Positions 7,177-15,026 of a DNA stretch of 23,241 nt are shown piece by piece. The stretch comes from Pelomonas sp036401055 (GTDB lineage Bacteria; Pseudomonadota; Gammaproteobacteria; Burkholderiales; Burkholderiaceae_C): NCBI GenBank assembly GCA_036401055.1, contig DASWWC010000246.1, forward strand, positions 1-23,241. The letters are read 5' to 3'. Position numbers and translations under genes: made by a program. Numbering within the stretch: position 1 is the stretch's first letter; each line of letters opens with the position of its first letter. The notes beneath the pieces are model-generated. The model worked only from the letters and a program-made list of their open reading frames with translations. It was not told where the DNA came from and did not search any database.

Positions 7177-7187
7177 TCGTCGGGCCG

Positions 7188-8555
7188 TCAGGCCCGGGCG
7201 GCCAAGCTTTGCAACAGCTTGTCGTGAATGCCGCCAAACCCGCCGTTGCTCATGCACAGCAAGTGGTCGCCCGGCCTGGCGGCCTGGACGACGGCGGCCA
7301 CCAGCGCATCCACATCCGCGCCGACCACCGCCTGCGCGCCCATCGGCGCCAGTGCCTCCTTGGCGTCCCAGCTCAGACCCTGCTGATTGCAGAAGGCCAG
7401 GTCGGCTTCCTCCAGCGCCCAGGGCAGCTGGGCCTTCATCGTGCCCAGCTTCATCGTGTTGGAGCGCGGCTCGAAGATGGCCAGGATGCGATCGGCCGGC
7501 GCGATGCGGCGGCGCAGGCCGTTGATGGTCGTGCGGATGGCGGTTGGATGGTGCGCGAAGTCGTCGTAGACCTTGATGCCGTTCACCTCGCCGCGCAGCT
7601 CCATGCGACGGCGCACGTTCTGGAATTCGCCCAGAGCCGCGGCCGCCTGCTCGGGGTCCACGCCCACATGCTCGGCCGCGGCGATGGCGGCCAATGCGTT
7701 GAGCTGGTTGTGCTCGCCGATCAGGTTCCACTCGACGCGGGCCACCTTCAGGCTGCCGCGCAGCACGTCGAAGGCCTGCGGCTCGCCGCGCGCGCGCAGC
7801 ATGCCGGCCTCTTCCTTCTTGGCGCCGAAACGCAGCACCTCGCTCCAGCAGCCGCGCGCGATGACGCGCTGCAGCGCCTCCTCGCGGGCGTTGACGACCA
7901 GGCGGCCGCTCGCGGGCACGGTGCGCACGAGGTGGTGGAACTGCGTCTCGATGGCGGCCAGGTCCGGGAAGATGTCGGCGTGGTCGTGTTCGAGGTTGTT
8001 CAGGATGGCCGTGCGCGGCCGGTAGTGCACGAACTTGCTGCGCTTGTCGAAGAAGGCGGTGTCGTACTCGTCGGCCTCGATGACGAAGGCGCTGCCGTCG
8101 CCCAGCCGCGCCGACACGCCGAAGTTCTGCGGCACGCCGCCGACCAGGAAGCCCGGCTTCTGGCCGGCGTGCTCCAGGATCCACGCCAGCATGGACGTGG
8201 TCGTCGTCTTGCCATGCGTGCCGGCCACGGCCAGAACGTGGCGGCCCTGCAGCACGTGCTCTGCCAGCCACTGCGGGCCGGAGGTGTAGGGTAGGCCGGC
8301 GTCCAGGATGGCTTCCATCAGCGGGAAGCGCTCGCCGCGCGTGACGACGTTGCCGATGACGAAGACGTCGGGCTTGAACTCCAGTTGCTCGGCGCCGAAG
8401 CCTTCGATCAGCTCGATGCCGAGCGCTTCGAGCTGCGTGCTCATCGGCGGATAGACGTTGGCGTCGCAGCCGGTCACGCGGTGGCCGGCCTCACGCGCCA
8501 GCGCCGCCAGGCCGCCCATGAAGGTGCCGCAGATGCCGAGGATGTGGAGATGCAT
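7188..8555 (-). CDS. mpl: UDP-N-acetylmuramate:L-alanyl-gamma-D-glutamyl-meso-diaminopimelate ligase (murein peptide ligase)
   Basis: A 455-residue Mur-ligase family enzyme that reattaches the recycled tripeptide L-Ala-gamma-D-Glu-meso-DAP to UDP-MurNAc using ATP, in the cytoplasm. Residues 5–31 (ILGICGTFMGGLAALAREAG followed by HRVTGCD) are the N-terminal Rossmann fold in the Mpl form; MurC would read GIGG.GM. The ATP P-loop is AGTHGKTTTTSML (111–123). The central domain has EADEYDTAFFDKRSK, and YDDFAHHPTAIRTT is the Mur-ligase His motif. The length equals that of typical Mpl. The C-terminus GGFGGIHDKLL is normal, so the true gene end is intact even though its last 46 bp are also copied downstream. 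It follows hemL by 26 nt on the same strand and is probably co-transcribed with it. Confidence 0.96.
   Translation of the reverse strand: MHLHILGICGTFMGGLAALAREAGHRVTGCDANVYPPMSTQLEALGIELIEGFGAEQLEFKPDVFVIGNVVTRGERFPLMEAILDAGLPYTSGPQWLAEHVLQGRHVLAVAGTHGKTTTTSMLAWILEHAGQKPGFLVGGVPQNFGVSARLGDGSAFVIEADEYDTAFFDKRSKFVHYRPRTAILNNLEHDHADIFPDLAAIETQFHHLVRTVPASGRLVVNAREEALQRVIARGCWSEVLRFGAKKEEAGMLRARGEPQAFDVLRGSLKVARVEWNLIGEHNQLNALAAIAAAEHVGVDPEQAAAALGEFQNVRRRMELRGEVNGIKVYDDFAHHPTAIRTTINGLRRRIAPADRILAIFEPRSNTMKLGTMKAQLPWALEEADLAFCNQQGLSWDAKEALAPMGAQAVVGADVDALVAAVVQAARPGDHLLCMSNGGFGGIHDKLLQSLAARA
7189..7234. repeat. 46-bp direct repeat, copy 2 (native mpl 3' end)
   Basis: This is the in-gene copy of the 46-bp repeat also found at 7131–7176. 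It encodes GIHDKLLQSLAARA and two of the three stop-codon bases of mpl on the minus strand; the stop codon's remaining base is 7188. An internal AAGCT–N7–AGCTT imperfect stem occurs in both copies. Confidence 0.9.
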
Positions 8556-8581
8556 GTCAATCAGCCCGCGAGGGCAGGGGA

Positions 8582-9868
<1,287 letters not shown>

Positions 9869-9888
9869 CGGAAACGGCAAAAAAGGGT

Positions 9889-10830
9889 TCAGTGCATGCG
9901 CCGCGGCGACTTGGGTGGCTGTTCGGGTTCGACGTCCTCGAACTCCGGCTCGCCGCCTTCCTCGTCAGGCGGCGGCAGCGCCCAGAAGAAGCGGTCGGGG
10001 ATGACGTTGCCCATGCCGGGGCGGAAGCCCGCGTCCAGCGACTGGTCCAGGAAGGACAGCGCCTCGCTGACGGCCGAGTGCAGCTCGGCGCCGACCGACA
10101 GCAGCGCTGCCAGCGCCGCGGCCAGCGTGTCGCCCGCGCCGACGAACGAGGTCTCGAAGCGCTCGAACTTCTCGCCGGTGATGGGGCCGGACGAGTTGGC
10201 CAGCACGTTGTCCACGTACTGGTTGGGCAGCTGCATGCCGGTCACCAGCACATGCTGGGCACCCGACTGCGCGGCGGCCACGGCCAGCTCGCGGGCGGAG
10301 GGGCTGCGCTCGCTGTCCCAGTCGGGCAGCAGGAAATCGGTCATGGTCTTGTGGTTGCCCACCAGCACGACCGTCTGCGGCAGCACCAGCTCGCGCAGCG
10401 CGTCCAGGTAGCTCTGTTGCTCGTCCTCGTCGATCCAGGCGACCGACGGCAGATAGGTCACCAGAGGCACGTCGGGATAGTCGCTGAGCACCTCGGCGAC
10501 GGCGCTGACGGCCTCGGCGTTGCCGAGGAAGCCGACCTTCCAGGCCGTGATGGGCACGTCCTCCAGGATGTGGCGGGCCTGCTCGGCGACGACGTCGGGG
10601 TCGAGGTTGTGGTGTTCGAAGGTCTCGGCCGTGTCGCGCAGAACGACGGCGGTGACCACTGGCAGGCAGTGCGCGCCCATGGCTGCGATGGTGGCCACGT
10701 CGCCGGCCAGGCCGCCTGCGCCGGAGGCATCGCTCGCGTTGAAGCTCAGCACGCACGCGGGCGGCGGGCTCTCCTGCTCATCTTGGGGCGTGTCGGCGTC
10801 GGGGGCGACGGAATGGGGTTTGGGGCTCAT
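9889..10830 (-). CDS. ThiD-like hydroxymethylpyrimidine/phosphomethylpyrimidine kinase, divergent form
   Basis: A 313-residue ribokinase-fold kinase. The N-terminal block FNASDASGAGGLAGDVATIA (30–49) corresponds to the ThiD motif GSDSSGGAGIQADL, and GAGDTLAAALAALLS (231–245) is the anion-hole/catalytic-base motif of the PfkB fold. Classical ThiD has GTGC here, and its substrate-side motif around DPVM is replaced by TYLPSVAWIDEDEQQS (125–140). Function as an HMP kinase in thiamin synthesis is thus likely but not certain. Both ends carry acidic/proline-rich extensions (residues 1–25 and about 287–313) outside the fold. In related bacteria a thiD-like gene sits beside hemL and rubredoxin, as here. 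It is the first gene of the minus-strand operon and is divergent from rubredoxin. Confidence 0.75.
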   Translation of the reverse strand: MSPKPHSVAPDADTPQDEQESPPPACVLSFNASDASGAGGLAGDVATIAAMGAHCLPVVTAVVLRDTAETFEHHNLDPDVVAEQARHILEDVPITAWKVGFLGNAEAVSAVAEVLSDYPDVPLVTYLPSVAWIDEDEQQSYLDALRELVLPQTVVLVGNHKTMTDFLLPDWDSERSPSARELAVAAAQSGAQHVLVTGMQLPNQYVDNVLANSSGPITGEKFERFETSFVGAGDTLAAALAALLSVGAELHSAVSEALSFLDQSLDAGFRPGMGNVIPDRFFWALPPPDEEGGEPEFEDVEPEQPPKSPRRMH

Positions 10831-10992
10831 GAGGAGGTCGTGGCGGTCGCGGCCGAACAGCAGCCGAAAGCGTGGAGTCTGCCGCTAAAAGCGCGGTCCT
10901 GCGGGCCTCGGCACAGGCGTTTGCCCTCAGCATTGCGCTCCTGGGCCCTGGCTAGAATGATTCGATTGTAGTGAGCAAACTCTGAGCAACAC
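10831..10992. promoter_or_regulatory. Divergent promoter region between the thiD-like operon and rubredoxin/pil operon
   Basis: 162 bp without a gene. On the plus strand TAGAAT at 10953–10958 is a good -10 candidate, 35 nt before the rubredoxin GTG. The best upstream hexamer, TTGCGC at 10933, leaves only 14 nt of spacing, so the -35 is weak or absent. This segment (GCTAGAATGATTCGATTGTA) is the most AT-rich of the gap. No clear minus-strand promoter was found. Confidence 0.4.
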
Positions 10993-11166
10993 GTGAGCGA
11001 ACCCAGTACCTGGATGTGCCTGATCTGCGGATGGATCTATGACGAGGAGACGGGCGATCCCGAGCATGGCATTGCGCCCGGCACCAAGTGGGCCGATGTC
11101 GACATGAACTGGGTCTGCCCCGATTGCGGCGCGCGCAAGGAAGACTTCGAGATGGTGCGCATCTGA
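10993..11166 (+). CDS. Rubredoxin
   Basis: A 57-residue one-iron electron carrier. The four iron ligands are Cys9 and Cys12 (MCLICGW) and Cys42 and Cys45 (VCPDCGA). The conserved core YDEETGDPEHGIAPGTKW lies between them and an aromatic (Trp40) precedes the second pair. The start is GTG 10993; an internal ATG at residue 8 would cut the domain at its first ligand. The gene lies 49 bp before pilG on the same strand, a pairing seen in other Burkholderiales, and likely shares the promoter region at about 10950. Its partner is unknown. The gene is shorter than 60 codons and easily missed. Confidence 0.95.
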   Translation: MSEPSTWMCLICGWIYDEETGDPEHGIAPGTKWADVDMNWVCPDCGARKEDFEMVRI

Positions 11167-11215
11167 CCCTGCCGGGCCGGACCAGTCCCGAGCTGAAGAT
11201 CAGAGGAGACGAGGT

Positions 11216-11605
11216 TTGAACGAGCAAGCATCCGGTGCGGGTCCGACCCGCATCCTGGTCATCGACGACAGCAACACCATCCGCCGCAGTGCGGAGATCT
11301 TCCTGAAGCAGGGCGGCCACGAGGTTGCGCTGGCGGAGGATGGCTTCGATGCGCTCGCCAAGCTGGGCGACTTCCATCCCGATCTGGTGTTCTGCGACAT
11401 CCTGATGCCGCGCCTGGATGGCTATCAGACCTGCGCCATCATCAAGCGCAACCCGCAGTTCTCGGGGGTGCCGGTGATCATGCTGTCGTCCAAGGACGGA
11501 CTGTTCGACAAGGCCCGTGGGCGCATGGTGGGCTCGGAGGATTACCTGACCAAGCCCTTCACCAAGGACCAGCTGCTCCAGGTGGTGCAGCAGCATCGTC
11601 CCTGA
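11216..11605 (+). CDS. pilG: Twitching motility response regulator PilG
   Basis: A 129-residue stand-alone receiver. The acidic pair is Asp17-Asp18 (VIDDSNTIRR), the phosphoacceptor is Asp61 (FCDILMPRLDGYQTCAIIK) and the conserved Lys is Lys113 (YLTKPFT). The stretch SSKDGLFDKARGRMVGSE is diagnostic of PilG among single-domain receivers. In the Pil-Chp system PilG is phosphorylated by the PilL/ChpA kinase and promotes pilus extension. Translation starts at TTG 11216, preceded by AGAGGAGACGAGG, a strong Shine-Dalgarno context; no ATG is available before the first beta strand. It opens the pilGHIJL gene series. Confidence 0.95.
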   Translation: MNEQASGAGPTRILVIDDSNTIRRSAEIFLKQGGHEVALAEDGFDALAKLGDFHPDLVFCDILMPRLDGYQTCAIIKRNPQFSGVPVIMLSSKDGLFDKARGRMVGSEDYLTKPFTKDQLLQVVQQHRP

Positions 11606-11628
11606 GCGACTTTTGAGCGAGAACTGCC

Positions 11629-11994
11629 ATGAGCATCCACAACATCCTCCTGGTCGACGATTCCAAGACCGAACTGCACGCGTTGTCCGAGATGCTGGTC
11701 AAGCGAGGCTACAGCGTGCGCACTGCCGAGAACGGTGAAGAGGCGATGAAGCGCCTGGCCGAGGCCAGGCCCGACCTCATCCTGATGGACGTCGTCATGC
11801 CCGGCCAGAACGGCTTCCAGCTGACCCGCGCCATCACCCGCGACGAGCGCTACACCGGCGTGCCGGTCATCATGTGCACCAGCAAGGGCCAGGAGACCGA
11901 CAAGGTCTGGGGCATGCGCCAGGGCGCCAGCGACTACGTCGTCAAACCCGTCAAGGCCGAAGAGTTGTTGGCCAAGATCAAAGCCCTGGGTTGA
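11629..11994 (+). CDS. pilH: Twitching motility response regulator PilH
   Basis: A 121-residue stand-alone receiver. Asp10-Asp11, phosphoacceptor Asp54 (LILMDVVMPGQNGFQLTRAI) and Lys106 (YVVKPVK) are present. CTSKGQETDKVWGMRQGASD is the characteristic PilH alpha4 region. In the family PilH acts opposite to PilG, favouring pilus retraction and serving as a phosphate sink. It follows pilG by 23 nt and precedes pilI by 17 nt, so the three genes form one transcription unit. Confidence 0.95.
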   Translation: MSIHNILLVDDSKTELHALSEMLVKRGYSVRTAENGEEAMKRLAEARPDLILMDVVMPGQNGFQLTRAITRDERYTGVPVIMCTSKGQETDKVWGMRQGASDYVVKPVKAEELLAKIKALG

Positions 11995-12011
11995 GGGCGA
12001 GCAGCACGGAC

Positions 12012-12542
12012 ATGGCCAACAAGACTGCACTCCGTGAACTGCAACAGCGGCTGGCCGAGCGCATGCAGGCCGCACGCGAAACCACCCTCATTGCCAACTG
12101 GCTGGCCGTCGACTGCGCCGGCGTGGGCCTGCTGTTCTCGCTGAAGCAGGCCAGCGAAATCTTCGCGCCGGTGCCCATCAAGCCGGTGCCCTATGCCAAG
12201 CCCTGGCTGACCGGCGTGGCCAACCTGCGCGGCGGCCTGTTCACCGTCGTGGACCTGGCGGTCTACCTGGGCCTGCGCGAGCCGGCCGCCGGCCGTGCGT
12301 TCGCGCCGCAGGCCCGGCTGGTGTCGATGAACAGCGAACTGAACCTGAACTGTGCGCTGCTGGTTGATCGCCTGGCCGGCCTGCGCAGCGACGAGCAACT
12401 GCCGCTGGCTGCCGAGCAGCCCGCCGGCCCGCTGCCGCGCTTTGCCGGCGCGCTGCGGCGCGACGAGGCCGGCCGTCATTGGCAAGAAATCAATCTCGAA
12501 GCGCTGGCGAGGCAGGACGACTTCCTGCACATCGTCGCGTGA
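12012..12542 (+). CDS. pilI: CheW-like coupling protein PilI
   Basis: A 176-residue CheW-domain protein that bridges the PilJ receptor and the PilL kinase in the cytoplasm. The N-terminal helix ALRELQQRLAERMQAARE is typical of PilI. The CheW fold includes LLFSLKQASEIFAPVPI, then VPYAKPWLTGVANLRGGLFT (residues 58–77), the conserved Asn-Leu-Arg-Gly motif, and VVDLAVYLGL. The start is ATG 12012; the open frame extends further upstream, but only by overlapping pilH. Confidence 0.93.
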   Translation: MANKTALRELQQRLAERMQAARETTLIANWLAVDCAGVGLLFSLKQASEIFAPVPIKPVPYAKPWLTGVANLRGGLFTVVDLAVYLGLREPAAGRAFAPQARLVSMNSELNLNCALLVDRLAGLRSDEQLPLAAEQPAGPLPRFAGALRRDEAGRHWQEINLEALARQDDFLHIVA

Positions 12543-12563
12543 CGCGCGTTAGCTAGTCCCCGG

Positions 12564-12586
12564 GTCCGTGTCATGGGAGCACGGAC
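12564..12586 (+). repeat. Hairpin between pilI and pilJ
   Basis: GTCCGTG–N9–CACGGAC is a perfect 7-bp inverted repeat in the 73-bp gap, the widest within the pil operon, ending 29 nt before the pilJ start. No T-tract follows, so it is not an intrinsic terminator. An mRNA-stabilising or processing hairpin that sets different levels of receptor and coupling protein is possible. Confidence 0.45.
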
Positions 12587-12615
12587 GTCACAAACATTTG
12601 AAGGACGAGGGTGAG

Positions 12616-14994
12616 ATGAGCCTGCTGGACAAGATCAGGAGAACGTCCGAAGCCGACGAGCAAGCGCCGGTGGCGCGCGAGGCTGTGGACACGACCATCG
12701 ATTCGACGAGCGCCGGCGGGTTCGACGCGACGCGCAACGTCGATTCCACGCTCGTCAACGCCGAGCTGCCCACCCGCTCCGACGCCTTCCTGCAGGTCGA
12801 GGAGCCGGCGTCCATCATCTCGCCGGCCGTGCCGACCGAGCCCGGGCCGGCCAGCGAATTCCCGGCCAGCAGCATCAGCTTCGCGCCGACCACGCAGGCC
12901 GCCGACCCCACCATGCTGCCCCAGGCGGCCCAGCCCGCCTCCGGCGCCGACAAGCTGGCCGACTTCCTGTCCCGCAACCGCCAGAAGGTGCTGACCGGCC
13001 TGGTGGCCCTGGGCTTCGTGGGTACGGCGCTCTCCGTCAGCCTGGTGCTGGTCAGCTCCAACCGCAGCGCCGCGCAGGTGCGCGCCGCCGGCCAGGCGCT
13101 GATGCACTCGCAGCGCATGGCCAAGTCCGTGTCCGCCGCACTGGTGGGCAACCCGACCGCGTTCGCCGAACTGCGCGAATCGGTGGGCACGCTGAGCAGC
13201 GTGGTCAACAACCTGAAGACCGGCGAGGGCGAACTGTCCGTCGCGCCGGCGGCCGTGCAGCCCACGCTGGACTCGCTGAAGCCGCTGGTCGAGCGCGCCG
13301 AGAAGCACGGCAAGGTCGTGCAGGGCCAGGAGAAGGTGCTGACCCAGGTGGGCGAGGCGCTGCGCGCCATCAACCGCCAGTCCAGCGACCTGCTGGAAAG
13401 CGCCGAGGCCGTGTCATCCCAAGCGCTGCAGATCGGCGCCTCCGCCGGTGAGGTGTCCGCGGTCGGTCAGCTGGTCATGCTGACCCAGCGCATCGGCAAG
13501 AGCGCCAACGAGTTCCTGACGCAGGAAGGCGTCAGCCCCGAGGCCGTGTTCCTGCTGGGCAAGGACTTGAACTCCTTCAAGCTCATCACCGAGGCGCTGA
13601 TCAGCGGCAGTCCCGAGCTGCGCCTGAACGCCGCGCGCGACCCGCAGCTGAAGGAACGCCTGCAGACCCTGCTGACGCAGTACGAGCAGACCCGCCAGCG
13701 CGCCTCCGCCATTCTGGGCAACCTGCAAGGCCTGGTGGCTGCCCGCGAGGCCCAGACGGCCATCCTGAACGACTCCGAACCGCTGCGCAAAGGCCTGGAA
13801 CAGGCCGCCAGCGAACTGGAGAAGTCCGGTGGTGCCGGCTGGGGCCTGATCCTGCTGCTGTTGGCCTCGCTGGCCGCGCTGGTGGGCGGTGCGGTCGGTT
13901 TCCTGCGGCTGTATCTGGGCGATCAGTCCCGCCGCGCCGAACTGGCCGAGGCCGAGAAGCAGCGTGCCGAGAGCGAGGAAGCCGAGGCCAAGCGCGTCAA
14001 CGACGCCAACCAGGCGGCCATTCTGCGGCTGATGAACGAGCTGGCCAACGTCGCTGAAGGCGACCTGACGCAGCAGGCCACGGTGACGGAAGACATCACC
14101 GGCGCCATCGCCGACTCCGTGAACTACACGGTGGAGGAACTGCGCAACCTGGTGGGCCAGGTGCAGACCACGGCGGCCCGCGTGACGGACACGACCGGCG
14201 CGGTGGACCAGACCTCCACCGACCTGCTGGCGGCGTCCAAGGAGCAACTGCACGAGATCCGCGCCACCGGCGAGGCCGTGCTGGGCATGGCGAACCGAAT
14301 CAACGACGTGTCCGCGCAGGCGCAGACGACGGCCGAGGTCGCGCGCCAGAGCCGACAGGCCGCCGAGCAAGGCCTGAACGCGATGCAGAACAACATCGCC
14401 GGTATGAACGCCATCCGCGACTCCATCCAGGAGACGTCCAAGCGCATCAAGCGTCTGGGCGAGTCGTCGCAGGAAATCGGCGAGATCACGGAGCTGATCT
14501 CGGACATTACGGAACAGACGAACGTGCTGGCCCTGAACGCCGCCATCCAGGCCGCGTCCGCCGGCGAAGCCGGTCGCGGCTTCTCGGTGGTGGCGGAAGA
14601 AGTGCAGCGCCTGGCCGAACGTTCCGGCGACGCAACCCGCCGGATTGCCGCGCTGGTCAAGACCATTCAGACCGACACCCACGACGCCGTGGCCGCCATG
14701 GAGCGCTCGACGCGCGGCGTGGTGGAAGGTACGCAGCTGTCCGACGCGGCCGGCAAGGCGCTGGAAGACATCGACAGCGTGTCGCGCCAGCTGGACGAGC
14801 TGATCGCGCGCATCTCCTCCAGCGCCCGCCAGGAAGCCGAGCATGCCAACGAGGTGGCGTCCAACATCCAGCACATCTTCGCCGTGACCGAGCAGACTTC
14901 CGAAGGCACCCGCTCCACGGCGCAGATGGTGCATGAACTGTCGCGCTCCGCCGAGGCGCTGCGCGCGTCTGTCTCTCGATTCAAGGTCGCCTGA
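12616..14994 (+). CDS. pilJ: Type IV pilus methyl-accepting chemotaxis receptor PilJ
   Basis: A 792-residue membrane receptor. From ATG 12616 (GAGG 5 nt upstream) it has an unusually long cytoplasmic N-terminus of about 120 residues rich in Ser/Pro/Ala, TM1 at about 126–147 (VLTGLVALGFVGTALSVSLV), a periplasmic part with two PilJ-type helical modules (QALMHSQRMAKSVSAALVGN and GQLVMLTQRIGKSANEFLTQ), TM2 at about 408–432, a HAMP-like stretch, and a signalling hairpin whose tip is near 630–650 (ITEQTNVLALNAAIQAASAG, EAGRGFSVVAEEVQRLAERS). Pilus-retraction or surface signals are thought to be read by this receptor. The frame could start at GTG 12568, but that codon lies in the pilI–pilJ hairpin and has no ribosome site. 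Confidence 0.95.
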   Translation: MSLLDKIRRTSEADEQAPVAREAVDTTIDSTSAGGFDATRNVDSTLVNAELPTRSDAFLQVEEPASIISPAVPTEPGPASEFPASSISFAPTTQAADPTMLPQAAQPASGADKLADFLSRNRQKVLTGLVALGFVGTALSVSLVLVSSNRSAAQVRAAGQALMHSQRMAKSVSAALVGNPTAFAELRESVGTLSSVVNNLKTGEGELSVAPAAVQPTLDSLKPLVERAEKHGKVVQGQEKVLTQVGEALRAINRQSSDLLESAEAVSSQALQIGASAGEVSAVGQLVMLTQRIGKSANEFLTQEGVSPEAVFLLGKDLNSFKLITEALISGSPELRLNAARDPQLKERLQTLLTQYEQTRQRASAILGNLQGLVAAREAQTAILNDSEPLRKGLEQAASELEKSGGAGWGLILLLLASLAALVGGAVGFLRLYLGDQSRRAELAEAEKQRAESEEAEAKRVNDANQAAILRLMNELANVAEGDLTQQATVTEDITGAIADSVNYTVEELRNLVGQVQTTAARVTDTTGAVDQTSTDLLAASKEQLHEIRATGEAVLGMANRINDVSAQAQTTAEVARQSRQAAEQGLNAMQNNIAGMNAIRDSIQETSKRIKRLGESSQEIGEITELISDITEQTNVLALNAAIQAASAGEAGRGFSVVAEEVQRLAERSGDATRRIAALVKTIQTDTHDAVAAMERSTRGVVEGTQLSDAAGKALEDIDSVSRQLDELIARISSSARQEAEHANEVASNIQHIFAVTEQTSEGTRSTAQMVHELSRSAEALRASVSRFKVA

Positions 14995-15026
14995 CCCCGG
15001 TCCGCCCCGAGCGAGAAAGCCCACGC

